DNA from: Rhynchopus euleeides
Taxonomy: Eukaryota; Euglenozoa; Diplonemea; Diplonemida; Diplonemidae
Length of the DNA stretch: 64,000 nt
Assembly: GCA_963210315.1 (NCBI GenBank)
Contig: OY723268.1
Location: 806,001-870,000, forward strand
Reading direction: 5' to 3'
Below the pieces are notes generated by a model. The model saw nothing but the letters and a program-made list of their open reading frames with translations, was not told the DNA's origin and did no database searches. Positions 1-10,445 of the stretch are shown here, piece after piece (the stretch's first letter is position 1; the number at the start of each line of letters is the position of its first letter). Made by a program: the position numbers and the translations under genes.

Positions 1-2453
1 ACCTCAACAACGAACTGCTGATGCACCTCGGCCCCCAAGCGCGGCAGGGACTCCTGCACGTGCTCAACCTGTCGTGGAACAGCGGCATCCTCCCCGACGC
101 ATGGACGCGAGCAGTCATCGTCCCGATCCTGAAACCGGGGAAGCCAGCGACGGCAGCATCCTCGTACCGACCAATTGCGCTCACCAGCACAGCATGCAAG
201 GTACTGGAAAAAATGGTGAAGAGGCGCATGGAGCAGCTCATGCTTGACGACGCATACCCGCAAGTCGAGGGGCACTGCCCGAACCAAGCGGGATTCCAGC
301 GACTGAGATCGACAACCGACCAGCTAGCCTACATCACCCAAACAGCGACGGACGCCCTCTCCTCCGGGAAGGCAGCTGTCACCCTGTACTTCGACCTCGA
401 GAAAGCCTTCGACAAGGTCAGCAAGCTCGCAGTCATCAACAGCGTCAGACGAAAGGGCTTCCCCCCGAAGTTCACCCGATGGCTGCACAACTACCTCAGC
501 AACCGCCGGGCCGCCGCACAGGTGCACGGGGTGAGAAGCGACTACTACGACTTCAACAACGGTGTCCCACAAGGAACAGTGCTCTCGCCCCTGCTCTTCA
601 ACTGCGTGATGGATGACGTATCTCGAGCCATCACCGCCTCCCCGGACGTCCACCCTGCGGTGTTCGCAGATGACATTGCAGTACTCGTCGTCGGGGACAC
701 CTACACCGACGCCCTAAGCACCGCACAGGGCGTCATATCAGCACTCGCCGCCGAAGTCCCACTCCACGGGCTGCAGCTCTCCCCCAGCAAGTGCTGCTAC
801 ACGCTGATGGGAACGACGCCTGAAGCACTGGGCGAGCACAAGCGCATGGAGCTCCCAGACGGCACCCCCCTCCAGCACGACTCCACAGCAAAATACCTCG
901 GGGTTTACATCGATGCCTGCTACACGATGTCGGACCACGTCGACCACGTCGTGACCACCTGTATGCGACGCCTGAGCATACTGCGTATGTTGGCAGGCAC
1001 CGACTGGGGCTCAAGTGGAGACACGCTGCGCCAGGCCTACCTGACGTATGTCTACCCCATCCTGATGTACGCCGCAAGCGTTTACACCCCTGGCCTGACC
1101 GCGAGGAACCTCAAACGCCTGCAAGATGTCCACCGCACCGCAGCCCTGATTATCACAGGCTGCATGAAGAACACCAGCACGGCGAAGCTCCTCTGGGAAT
1201 CACACCTACGAGACCTCGACCTCGACTTCAAGGTTGCGGTGTGCACAGACCACGAACGCTTCCGCCGCGTGCCCCACTCCCCAGGATACCGGGCGCAACT
1301 AAATACCGGGAACACGGGAGGCAGCTGGCTACATCAGGCACGGAGTCTGGTGAAATCCTCGAAGGTCGACGGGCGCACCCCCCTGCTGGCCCCCCTGCAT
1401 GCAGCACACCCCATCCCCCCCTGGGAATGGAACCTGGTGCTGCCACGAGTGCACATCCTGGCGACGCTGCCGGGGCTCACCGCCCCGAAGGCCGCCACCC
1501 CGAAAGACACCCTCCGGGACCTGGCAGAGCAGACCATCCAGGCCCTCCCGACGTGCGCCTGGCATGTCTACACCGACGGGTCAGTCTCCAACTCCACATC
1601 GCGGCAGCAACAGGGCGGCGCGGGCGCAGCGGTGTACAGCATGCCGGAGGGCCGCCTCAAGAAAAAGCTCGCCTGGCCGGCAGGACTCCGTTGCATCAGC
1701 TACCAGGCAGAGCTGGTGGCCATCAGAGAATCCCTCGCCCACCTATGCACCGTGGTAACCCAAGGCGAAACGGTCGCCATCCTCACCGACTCGCAGAGCG
1801 CACTGAATGCACTGCTGAGCGGCCCCCAGCGAGCGAGGGGGTCCACCAAATGGGACATCTGGCAGAGGCTGCGCAAGCTCGCCCAAACATACGATGTCAC
1901 CACCCACCTCCGCTACATCCCGTCGCATGTTGGGGTGGTAGGGAACGAACTTGCTGACAAGCAGGCGCAGATCGGTGCGTTCAAGCCCCAGATGGAGCCG
2001 ATCAGCCTCGCGTCGGCCCGTGTCACCCTCCGCCGACACATATACAGCGGGACCACGTTGCCCCGCACAGACAGCGTGTACGCGTATCGGTCAGGAATCG
2101 GGGAGACGCGACTGCAGCGCCCTGACCTCCGCATGGAGGGCCTTACCCGCTTAGGGGAAACCACCATCCGCCGCCTCCGGGCCGACCACCACCGCCTGGT
2201 GTACGACCACGACGTCCCGGGCAGCGCACAACCACCGTGCAAACCCTGCCTGAAGCTTGCGCCGGACAGCCCCCCGCCTGGGGTCTCGCTGAAGCACCTA
2301 TTCTTCGGCTGTCCCGCGACAGCGTCAGCCCGACACCACCTCACAGCCACAAGCGTGCACAACCTGCTGCTGCACAACTGCAAGGGGGCCCTACGCTACC
2401 TGGCTGAGGCAGGGGTGACGGAGCACAGCGAGAAGGACTACCTGATCTCGTGA
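1..2453 (+). CDS. Non-LTR retrotransposon ORF2, 5'-incomplete: reverse transcriptase plus RNase H
   Basis: The frame is open from the window edge to a TGA at 2451-2453, so the N-terminus (probably with an endonuclease) lies outside; residue numbers here count from the ATG at 21. The reverse transcriptase shows the fingers motif SSYRPIALTS, motif A FDLEKAFD (D125), motif B NGVPQGTVLSPLLF and motif C FADD (D217, D218). An RNase H domain follows with the acidic set D519 (YTDGS), E564 (AELVAIRES), D590 (TDSQSA) and D646 (NELAD). The C-terminus carries a CxxC...HxxxxC cluster (CKPC ... HLFFGC), usual after RNase H in such elements. The order RT then RNase H, with no integrase or LTR, indicates a LINE-type element copying itself by target-primed reverse transcription. 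All visible catalytic residues are intact and the frame has no stops, so it may be young. The exact clade (I, Tad, R1 or other) cannot be settled by eye. Confidence 0.93.
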   Translation, partial: LNNELLMHLGPQARQGLLHVLNLSWNSGILPDAWTRAVIVPILKPGKPATAASSYRPIALTSTACKVLEKMVKRRMEQLMLDDAYPQVEGHCPNQAGFQRLRSTTDQLAYITQTATDALSSGKAAVTLYFDLEKAFDKVSKLAVINSVRRKGFPPKFTRWLHNYLSNRRAAAQVHGVRSDYYDFNNGVPQGTVLSPLLFNCVMDDVSRAITASPDVHPAVFADDIAVLVVGDTYTDALSTAQGVISALAAEVPLHGLQLSPSKCCYTLMGTTPEALGEHKRMELPDGTPLQHDSTAKYLGVYIDACYTMSDHVDHVVTTCMRRLSILRMLAGTDWGSSGDTLRQAYLTYVYPILMYAASVYTPGLTARNLKRLQDVHRTAALIITGCMKNTSTAKLLWESHLRDLDLDFKVAVCTDHERFRRVPHSPGYRAQLNTGNTGGSWLHQARSLVKSSKVDGRTPLLAPLHAAHPIPPWEWNLVLPRVHILATLPGLTAPKAATPKDTLRDLAEQTIQALPTCAWHVYTDGSVSNSTSRQQQGGAGAAVYSMPEGRLKKKLAWPAGLRCISYQAELVAIRESLAHLCTVVTQGETVAILTDSQSALNALLSGPQRARGSTKWDIWQRLRKLAQTYDVTTHLRYIPSHVGVVGNELADKQAQIGAFKPQMEPISLASARVTLRRHIYSGTTLPRTDSVYAYRSGIGETRLQRPDLRMEGLTRLGETTIRRLRADHHRLVYDHDVPGSAQPPCKPCLKLAPDSPPPGVSLKHLFFGCPATASARHHLTATSVHNLLLHNCKGALRYLAEAGVTEHSEKDYLIS

Positions 2454-2770
2454 AACCTGCAAAAATCAACAGCGGTCAAGGGCTTCGGCCTGACACCCCA
2501 GCACCCCCCCCCCCCACCCCCAGACCCACGTCACTTTCCACGGGCCGCCAGGCGCGTCAGCGTCGGCGACCGCCCGCCCCCAGTCTGAGAGGCAGCAGCC
2601 ACGACTCGGCAGGAGGCGGGCACAACAAAAAAAGGGAGAGTCGTCACTGTGCATATCAGCACGGTCCCGCCCTCTGAGCCAGACTAACCCGCCCATAAAG
2701 GAAAAGAGGAAGAGGCGACGTAAGGCAATGCCTCCGTGCGGCAAGGAGAACACGAAACAGCGTCCCCCCT

Positions 2771-2820
2771 CACCGGGGGACGCGACGAGCACGGCCAAAA
2801 ATCGTTCAAAATCGTTCAAG
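2771..2820 (+). repeat. Probable 3' terminus of the non-LTR element, with short tandem TCGTTCAAAA units
   Basis: This ~50-bp block, from TCACCGGGGGACGCGACGAG to the doubled ATCGTTCAAA tail, recurs almost unchanged at 44590-44645. The tail alone recurs inverted at 41822-41843 and more loosely near 62060-62080. Its place about 320 bp after the ORF stop and its recurrence in unrelated flanks suit the 3' end of the retrotransposon, with the others as heavily 5'-truncated copies. Confidence 0.5.
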
Positions 2821-3172
2821 AAGTGTGCGGGAACAGTTCTGGTGTGATCACGGAGGATTGAACCCGGCTCCTGCGCAGTTCTGTGCAGGTCTGTGTAACC
2901 TCTGTGTCTGTGTGGGTGACCACACGAAGTCCCCAAAACTGATTTTCCCGAGCGCAGCGCTGTCCCTCAAAACAGCGCGATGGCACTGCGAAAGAGTGAC
3001 AAACACGCAGACACCTATTCACGTTCATCTTTGTAGTTTAGTGCAGGTCGCACCGATCGAAATCTAGTGCTGCCTCCACTGTCCTATACACTTCAGCCGT
3101 ACGATTTCATTCGTAATTTTTGGGTTTCGCGGATCTCCGACTCACTTCGCCGATCGCAATGGTTTAAAAAAG

Positions 3173-3180
3173 TATATAAA
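3173..3180 (+). promoter_or_regulatory. TATA-like sequence TATATAAA
   Basis: A clean TATA-box match downstream of an A-run. No recognisable gene or structured RNA follows, so function is unproven. Confidence 0.15.
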
Positions 3181-3252
3181 TGCGCGAGTCTGAAGGCATC
3201 TTCTAGAGAAGGGCTTAGACCGGGTGAGGCGTAGCTGGGAGTTGGGAGGTGG

Positions 3253-3297
3253 TTTTGATTGTCGAGAGTGAAAGCAAATCCAAACCTCTCAGCACTT
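3253..3297 (-). mobile_element. SINE-like micro-insertion, copy 1 (truncated)
   Basis: Shares the core GTCGAGAGTGAA and the AGCAC block with four other copies. It is bracketed by imperfect direct repeats, CTGGGAGTTGGGAGGTGG (3235-3252) and a similar CTTGGGAGTTCGGGGTGGG from 3298. Read on the minus strand it ends in ATCAAAA, like a short A tail. Confidence 0.45.
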
Positions 3298-3888
3298 CTT
3301 GGGAGTTCGGGGTGGGGGGCATTTTGACATTAGAAATCGCCCCCCACATTCGTGAGAACACAGCGACGCACAAGGCACGCCGTGCACCCATTATGGCATC
3401 CTTTGCTTTGCTGTGTGAGACAGAGGGCACAGAGGCCCAAGCTGTCCAAGCGACAACCACAACGTGTGGGGGAAAGCTCGGCTGATGGGTGGTCCAGCTG
3501 TTTGGGTGACCCCAGCCCAAACACATTGTGTTCCATCACGACCACTGCATATATGGTGTAGGGCGCACCGAGTGATCTCCGATAGGAGCACTCCCACACG
3601 GGGACTGGATCTTTCGGCACAGGAAAGCGCTTCGTAGAAAGAGGTGCCCCGTTCAACTCAACCCGATTTGATACGCTTCTTTTTTTCAGGATCCCGCAAG
3701 CCCGAATTAGAGTCGCCTGTCCAAATAAGAAGGGCCGGCCGTCAGTCAGATGCTTCAAAACCCCATCTCTGCCACCGTTCCTGCAGGAGCCTGCAGAGGT
3801 GGTTATTGACGTGGGCTTTGTCAGAACAGCTCGCAACAAAATAAGAAGGCTCGCATCATCGTTTTTTTTTTGATACTGCAACACACAC

Positions 3889-4865
3889 CAGGGTATAAGA
3901 TAGACTTTTTTTCTGGCGCCGTTTTCCGGTTTTTCTGGTTTTGAAAATTTTTCGCGCGCGCCTTCGGCGCGCGCGACCCGCGCAAACCCTCCCAGAATCT
4001 GAGAGGGCCCGGTGCCTGCGCGCGTCCTGTCGTACTGAGGCTGCTTGGTGGGGCAGGCGCAGCAGCTGCTTTGAAAGTTTGGACTCTCGCCCAAAAAACC
4101 GGTCTGGTGCAATGCTTTTACACAGGGGGGTCTGGGGGGCGGAGCCCCCCAGCCGCCGGAGGCCACGGTAGTGAACATCTGTTCCCTACAGTCTGGATTC
4201 GCTTGTAAGTAGGAAGGCTTCGCTGTATCGCAGCCCGGCCAGCAGGAGATCACTGGTCCTTGAGGGTTCAACCTTCAGGGTGGAGGAGGACGGGGGAGCG
4301 ACCACTCGTGACAGGTGTGCGTTGTGGGTGGAGTGGGTGCACGACAGAATGGCCAAAGGGTCCACGAGATCTCTGCACACATTCCGTTATCGAAGAGATG
4401 GGCACCTAGCTGTGACGACAGGCAACAAACAAATCTCATCTGTTAGTTGCCCCCAATAGGCTTGGCGACCTTCAAGACTGCTTGAAAGTCGTTTGAGTTC
4501 TCGTCTCAGCCCTCCAGACTGCAGTCTTAGACTCCCTCTTAGACATGGTGGCTGGAGTCCACCATGTGTGCACCTTCAAAACAGAAGAGACCTGCATGAC
4601 GAGGGCATCACCACCCACCGGGCCACCCGCTAGGTCCATTTTTCTTCTCCGCTTCTCTGCCTTCTTTGGACTATTTGAGCTCTGTGCGGATCACGATGGG
4701 GTCACTTTCTATTTTTTTATGGCGTTTTTTCTGACTGTTTTACTGTCCCAAAATCACAAAAAAAACCGCCAAAAATGAGACCGACCTTTTTTTTTTTTCC
4801 AGAAAACCGGGAACCGGGAAACCCTGGTTTTGAAAACCGGAAAACCAGACCTATCTTATCCCCTG
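3889..4865 (+). mobile_element. Non-autonomous hAT-like transposon, copy 1
   Basis: The ends are terminal inverted repeats: CAGGGTATAAGATAG on the left and, on the complement of the right end, CAGGGGATAAGATAG. Both sides are flanked by ACACACAC (3881-3888 and 4866-4873), an 8-bp duplication as made by hAT transposases, although the site is a CA microsatellite and so weaker evidence by itself. An inverted copy lies at 62565-63761 and is about 220 bp longer, so this copy has an internal deletion. It encloses one hairpin repeat (4122-4200). No transposase frame is seen; it would need a partner enzyme. Confidence 0.8.
4122..4200 (-). repeat. Dispersed hairpin repeat, copy inside the hAT-like element
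   Basis: Contains GGGGGG-CGGAG-CCCCCC followed by CAGCCGCCGGAGGCCACGG and GAACATCTGTTC, a G6/C6 stem-loop unit that recurs about nine times in the window in both orientations. Confidence 0.75.
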
Positions 4866-6761
4866 ACACACACACACCAGTCGGGAGCCGTTCGTACAAG
4901 CAACGACCTCGTGTTTTCTGCACATCGCAGTCACACGATCATGTCGGTGGCACTTCTAAACAGGAGACACTCAAGTCGGACTTTTGGGACCCCCCCCTCA
5001 GACATCAGAACAGCAGGGATAATCCGGCTAATGCCCAGCAGGGCACACTCGGGAGAAAGCGGGGCAGGACGGGGCAGGGGGGACGAGTGTGGCGTGATTG
5101 CGATGGGTCTGGAGGGATGGCTTATTGCATGAAGTTAAGTGGATCGCCTCTCCAATAAAGATGGCAACACGCCGCCTCAACGATATACGCAAAAAAAAGC
5201 GAAAAAATATATAGCTTCACGTGGGGGGAGGGGGGGAGGGCCATGCCGGTGCATTGTGTGTGCTACGGTTCCTCACATTTTGTTTTTTTGACTTCGGTTT
5301 TCAGGCTGATGGATAGCCTGCCGCAGCGTGGCTGATTATGCTATGCCCGCACGTTTTGCAACTTCTCAGGGAGATGCATAGCCCCCCCCTGCAAAAGGAA
5401 AGGTGGCAAAGGATGGGGAGGGGGGTGGGGGTGGGGGAATAGGGAAAGGGGGAACACTTTCTTTTGGGATGGCGAGGGAACAACTTGTTTTGGGTTGGAA
5501 TATTTGATTCGGGCAAACACAAACTAAAAAGGGGGGGGGGGGGAAACGGGCATCGCGCGCCAGGCACCGGGTGGGGGTGGGGTTACCTGACCCCCCCCTG
5601 CTTGGCCCTCCCTTGCCTCCAATTGTGCGAATCGGGTTTCGTAGACCGCTTTCTGCACATTTTTCAATACTGGCAATGGTGAGTGAGGGGAGGGGTGGGG
5701 TCTTTGCTGAAGGCTGCAAGCCAGCACAGCCAGGCTTATGGTTCCTTCACCGTTCACCCCCCCCCCCCCCCGCCACCACCACCACCCGCGTTTTATTTTC
5801 AATTTTCTGGTTCCTTATGTCAGATAGTCTGCACAAAACAGCCCTGTGGCTTGCTTGGTACACACAAGGCAGCGTGAGTGGGGAATAGAGTCGGTCTACC
5901 ACCGGCAATGGCGGGAGCTCTGCCATTGCGGGCTGTCTGGGAACCTGCCTGTTGGAGGGGGTTCTCTTCCCAGTGGCAGCAATGGCCCTCGAGCAGTCTT
6001 CGCACGTGGGGCCGAAATCGGGAATCCTGGAAAACAATCCAGCCTTGATGTGAAAAATGCGAATGTCGCGGGAGGCATTTGGCTGCACCCCCCCCCCCCC
6101 ACCTCCTTCCAACAACGAAACAAACGTATAACAGACAAGGGAAGGTCATTCGCACAGGCCAAAGGCGTGAAGGGGAGCTGACCCCCCCACCCCCTATGGT
6201 GCCATGAGGAACGCAGAAAGGCAAGCGCATGCGGGCTGCACTCCCGAGTGACAGCGCAGGATGTTCGAGAAGAAGTGTGTTACACCGAGGTGGCACTGAG
6301 GTGCCCCCCCATATTCAAAAAAAACGTGGCCACCACACGCACTCGCAAAAAAGAAGTGACCGGGATACTACAGACATGAGCTAATGGGGAACCAGCCAGG
6401 AATAGCGCGAGGTCCGGTGTGAACACTTCTGTGCGGCACATGCAAGCCCCTGCCCCAAACGGGCGTAAACAGGAGTAACCACACCGCGGCCCATAAATGG
6501 GAAAGAGAATGATCGATATATGGTAGGGGAGGCACGCCACCCACCACCACACCCATTGGCGCCTGATGAAGGTGGAGCGCACGACCGAACACACACACGT
6601 TAACCCTTGTTGTGTTTGGTGTGGGGTTTGCACCGAGCAAACTGCTGGTGATACCCTCCACTGTACACACAGGGCGCATTGCAAAAGAGGGCCCAGCCCT
6701 GGCATTTGGCCGCAACCTTCCTGCAGGACCCGCGAGCATCTGCCGCACTGCCCAACCGGTC
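4866..6761. other. Intergenic DNA: G/C runs and short CA repeats
   Basis: No gene recognised. The stretch carries several homopolymer runs (for example G near 5530-5542, C near 5758-5771 and 6090-6100). Frames here are low-complexity and look accidental. Confidence 0.5.
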
Positions 6762-9700
6762 TCAGGGGCCGATGAGGGCTTTGCGTGTCGCACCCTGGCC
6801 TTGCCTGATGATACGCACAATCACTCCGAGCAGCTTACTCCCAGCCACCGGCGGGTGCGACGTGCTGTGTGTCGGGTGTGGAGGAGGCGGGGGTGGTGCC
6901 GGAGCCGGAGCCGGCACACCTCCTGCTCCGTTGGCGGCATTCCCGGCTGTGCCCTGCTGCTGCACTGCTGGCACATTCCCGCTGTGGCAGAACCACGCCC
7001 CAATCGCAACCAGCAGCGCTGTGTGGTGTGGTGTGGGTGATGGGGGGTTGCGATTGCGCAACACCTCTCTTGCCTCCCGTGTGCCACAAAAGGGACACTC
7101 CAACACATCCCTTCCACACCCCCCCCCCCCACGGCACATACCTCCCGCAGTCGCCCCCAGGATGTACCCCACCTGCGACGCGGTGTCATCCTGAACCATC
7201 TTGCGCGGTGGCCCGGTCGCCCCCCGCACACTCCCTGCCCGATCATCCTCGCCCAGCAGCGGCGCACAGGCAATGGGCCGCCCGCGGTGGAGGAGCACCA
7301 CAGTCTTCCCGGTGGGGGGCACCCACGACTGCCTCGCCAGCCCGCCAGGCCGTGTGTTGGCGAACCGGTCCGGGCGGAGGGCGGGCACAGCACCGGAAAC
7401 ATCGAGGTTTGGGTGGACCGCGGTCCCCACCGAGGGGAGGTCCCGCAGCGACCGCAGCTGGGGGGTCAGGTCGCCCAGCGGGCACCCCGAATCATAGCTG
7501 TCCACGGCAGGGTGGAACCCGAGGCACTGCTCGGGGGTGGGGCGGGGCCTGTGAGTATCCTTCCGCCAACCCTCCACAGCGCCGAAGGGGTCGTATATGT
7601 CGGTGTCCGGGTGGTATCCCTCGATGCAGGAACCTCCGCTGAACTCCTCGATTCCCTTGGAGGAGATGTGGAATGTCACGTCTGACACCGGGGTGGTGGA
7701 GTGGATATCCGCAAAGATGATGGTATCCCGCGACCCAGCTGCCTGCGAGACCCGGAGAGTTCCGGAGATGCGCGGGTGTACTGCCATATCCCCATCCCTG
7801 CGGTGCCGGAAGTCCCCCTGCTGCTGCGCGTCGGGGTCCGAAAAATTCGCGAGGAGCTCCGACGCATTCCCAGCGATGGGGAGGATCGTCGCACAGATCG
7901 GAGGGGTGGTCCCGAGCACCAGCAACTTCCCCGCAACGGAGGCCCATCCCGCAGGAGGAAGGGAACGGTCCGCAAGCTGTCCGAATCGCCCCGACCTGAG
8001 CCTTCCGTGCTTTAGGTGGAAATCTCCGACCCGGCAGTGGGGGCTGCTCGCTGGAGCCGTTGCATCCACACAGGCTGGGCGCCTCCCAAGCTCCATCGGG
8101 TCATATACGTTGTCATCCGGCAGGGGGCACGACCCGTCTTGCCTGGCGGTGTAAACACCCCAAGTCACCCCGTTTTCAAGGGTGGAGGAGGCAAAACGTT
8201 CCTCCAAATCAAGCCTGATGAAGGAGCCTGGGGAGGAGTTGACGGCGTTCCTCCTCTCGAGGGGTGCGGTGTCGGCACCCCAGATGAAAATTTTCCCGAT
8301 GGTTGGGCCGAAGTCGGCGACGAGGTTGGAGTAGGAAGTCTGCCGGTTGTCGACAAACATGGCATGTCCGTGGGAGGCCCAGGAGGTGTCCGTGACATTT
8401 CCGTAGCGGAATGGGTTGCGGTTGACGATGCTTTCCAGCGTAAACCCGATCTCCATCGCGAGCAGCAGTGAGGACTTTGTGAGCCGAAGGTTCTGCCTCG
8501 CAACCACATCCGATGAAAGCACCCCCTGTGGCCTATCCGTCAGCTGATACGATCGACTCCGCACCTCCAGCTCACTCGGCTCAATCGTGACGGAGGTTCC
8601 ACCCCTGCTATCCCAGGAGAACACCATACGTGAGACAGGGAGAAGATTCTCCACCTCCTTCCGCAGCTGCCCCCTCACCTGGTTTTCAATGTATTTGCTC
8701 AGGGTGACCGTCACATTGTAGACCTGGATGATGCGGTATACATCTATCGGGAACGACATATACCCCGGATCAGTGCAGGGGATCTGATACAGGGGGTATG
8801 TGGGAAACGGAGGCTCACGGTGCCAGCACCCTGCGATGGAGGTGGGGGGGACGTGGCATGTAAGGCGGGGCGCCTCACTGAGGGGAACCGCTGTGCCTGT
8901 CCTGGGCATCCCGGTGGCCCTGTCGGTGCACCACGATACCCCGGCGGAGGCATCGGTTTGCAGCGGGTTCCAGTGGATCCCCTGGTTGATGCAGGATGGG
9001 ATGCGCGGCTTGCGAGCAGCAGGTTTTCCGGCAAGCAGCTCGCCGTACCTCCCCCAGACACGATGCGGAGGCACCTCCGTTGGTGGCGGAGGTGAGTCTT
9101 CCCGGAATCCAGGGATGCGCTCTTCCAACAGAGCTGCGGATTGGGACTCGAGGCATGGCTTGCGGTGCGCCTCCCCCCCGTCGCGGTCGGGGAAACACAT
9201 CTCGTCGAGAATTTTCTTCACGGTGGGGCAGAACCGGCGGACGTAGCATGTAGATTTCTCCCACGTCTCGTGTTTGGAAGGACAACCGGATGGCCCATGC
9301 TCGGTGAGGTAGTCAAAGCACTGGGTGATGTCAGAGCAGGGGTTCTCCGGAGGTTGGAAGGGGAGCGAGGCCGGGCAGGCGCCGCACGACGCGATGCACA
9401 CATATGCTATGGAAAACACCGTGCTGCTCCTGAGGGCTTCACTGGGAAAGGTGGTTTCACACCCGAGGGGGGCAAACGCAGCGCACCCCCCATAGCCGTC
9501 CCGCAGCAGCTGGAGGGGGTCATCTTCACACCGCAGGTCGGAGAGAATTTCCAGATGCGACGTAGCCGCGTCAAACCCACCGGGGACACCGGCGCCGTAG
9601 AGGCTGAGGAGTATGACGTGGGTCTGCTCTCGACGCAATGCGCCCTGCATCAGCGACATCACATTCCGCACATCATCCACCTCGGTGTATGCATACCCTT

Positions 9701-10445
9701 TGTACCTCACAGAGGTGGTCCTCATGGACACCAACACCTTCTGCCCGTTGGTCGTCAGAACGAGAGACTCCGGCGGGATCGGGATCTTCTTCGCAACGAG
9801 ATCCCCGTCCTGCGGGGCCCTCTCATCATCCTCAACAGGCTGCGCGATGCGGATCGTGTCAGGCGCTGTTGCGAAGCGCTGCGACAGCCCGTTCGCCGCC
9901 CAGAGGATAATGGCGCTGCTGCAGTCCTCGGCAGCCTTACACCTCCCCCCGCACTGGAATGTCCCATTCGGGCACCCCTGGGGGCAGGGGTGGCGCAGGT
10001 CCTCCCCGCCACCCGGCAGAGGGACACGCGCGTAGGGGACGCACAGCCCCGACACGGGGCACATCCTGGAGCTGGCATCCCCACAGTCGTGGATGACGAT
10101 TGTGCCGCCAGGGATTGTGGATTCGGAAGGCGGTGGGGTCAGCGATGGGCGGCCCACCTCGGGGGGTGGGGGGTATACCACAACAATGCCTGCCACACCC
10201 ACCGAGGCCAGCGGGATGAGGGCTGCTAGCAGAGGGGTGGCGGTGGGGCGGTGTGGCGATGCCGAGGTCAAGAGGAAGAGGGTGAAGAAGGCACAGAGGA
10301 GGCCGGGCTGTGCCGGGAGGCAGCACGCAAGGCATGCGTAGGGTATCAAGGCTGGGATGCGGGGCGCAGCCCGGTGCCCCGGGGTGGTGTGGCGGAGAAG
10401 GTCAAACGAAGAGGCATGGCGTGGTGCTGTGCTATCGGGGAGCAT
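6762..10445 (-). CDS. Cysteine-rich type I membrane protein with thyroglobulin type-1-like and two degenerate Cu/Zn-SOD-like domains
   Basis: Begins at ATG 10445 and reads 1,227 codons, or 1,186 if the intron 7141-7019 is spliced out. Residues ~33-60 and ~68-90 are hydrophobic, suggesting a signal or anchor. A cysteine-rich segment follows, then at ~482-530 a thyroglobulin type-1-like motif (PSC INQG ... SWCTD ... GT ... C; C485, W505, C506). Residues ~640-860 and ~884-1065 each resemble Cu/Zn superoxide dismutase: the first has GSC...DNVYDP, CRVGDF, GKLLVLG and PPICATILP; the second has SGTLRVSQ, FHIS, GGSC..GYHP, GDLTPQ, TVVLLH and IACAPLL. The disulphide cysteines persist but most metal-binding histidines are gone, so a structural or binding role is likelier than catalysis. 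Splicing builds a membrane helix (~1090-1110) before a proline-rich tail ending in a basic stretch. Domain assignments are by eye; surface or secretory location is inference. Confidence 0.75.
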   Translation of the reverse strand: MLPDSTAPRHASSFDLLRHTTPGHRAAPRIPALIPYACLACCLPAQPGLLCAFFTLFLLTSASPHRPTATPLLAALIPLASVGVAGIVVVYPPPPEVGRPSLTPPPSESTIPGGTIVIHDCGDASSRMCPVSGLCVPYARVPLPGGGEDLRHPCPQGCPNGTFQCGGRCKAAEDCSSAIILWAANGLSQRFATAPDTIRIAQPVEDDERAPQDGDLVAKKIPIPPESLVLTTNGQKVLVSMRTTSVRYKGYAYTEVDDVRNVMSLMQGALRREQTHVILLSLYGAGVPGGFDAATSHLEILSDLRCEDDPLQLLRDGYGGCAAFAPLGCETTFPSEALRSSTVFSIAYVCIASCGACPASLPFQPPENPCSDITQCFDYLTEHGPSGCPSKHETWEKSTCYVRRFCPTVKKILDEMCFPDRDGGEAHRKPCLESQSAALLEERIPGFREDSPPPPTEVPPHRVWGRYGELLAGKPAARKPRIPSCINQGIHWNPLQTDASAGVSWCTDRATGMPRTGTAVPLSEAPRLTCHVPPTSIAGCWHREPPFPTYPLYQIPCTDPGYMSFPIDVYRIIQVYNVTVTLSKYIENQVRGQLRKEVENLLPVSRMVFSWDSRGGTSVTIEPSELEVRSRSYQLTDRPQGVLSSDVVARQNLRLTKSSLLLAMEIGFTLESIVNRNPFRYGNVTDTSWASHGHAMFVDNRQTSYSNLVADFGPTIGKIFIWGADTAPLERRNAVNSSPGSFIRLDLEERFASSTLENGVTWGVYTARQDGSCPLPDDNVYDPMELGRRPACVDATAPASSPHCRVGDFHLKHGRLRSGRFGQLADRSLPPAGWASVAGKLLVLGTTPPICATILPIAGNASELLANFSDPDAQQQGDFRHRRDGDMAVHPRISGTLRVSQAAGSRDTIIFADIHSTTPVSDVTFHISSKGIEEFSGGSCIEGYHPDTDIYDPFGAVEGWRKDTHRPRPTPEQCLGFHPAVDSYDSGCPLGDLTPQLRSLRDLPSVGTAVHPNLDVSGAVPALRPDRFANTRPGGLARQSWVPPTGKTVVLLHRGRPIACAPLLGEDDRAGSVRGATGPPRKMVQDDTASQVGYILGATAGGMCRGGGGCGRDVLECPFCGTREAREVLRNRNPPSPTPHHTALLVAIGAWFCHSGNVPAVQQQGTAGNAANGAGGVPAPAPAPPPPPPHPTHSTSHPPVAGSKLLGVIVRIIRQGQGATRKALIGP
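7019..7141 (-). other. In-frame 123-nt intron in the SOD-like membrane protein gene
   Basis: Donor GTATGT starts at 7141 and the acceptor ends CACACCACACAG at 7019, both phase 1. The intron is 41 codons long with no stop, so splicing and retention both keep the frame. Splicing joins GYILGATAG to ALLVAIGAW, giving an unbroken hydrophobic helix; retention inserts a polar, cysteine- and glycine-rich segment instead. Confidence 0.75.

Larger units (their letters stand above)
2454..3888. other. Retrotransposon 3' flank and non-coding sequence
   Basis: No convincing gene. The first ~370 bp are probably the 3' untranslated region of the upstream retrotransposon, ending in a repeat also found near 44.6 kb. 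A micro-insertion copy lies at 3253-3297. The remainder has a TATA-like stretch at 3173-3180 but no credible frame after it. Confidence 0.6.

Noticed and set aside
3173..3260. Small nuclear RNA or spliced-leader gene after the TATA-like box
   Set aside because: None of the conserved U-snRNA or dinoflagellate spliced-leader sequences could be found downstream.
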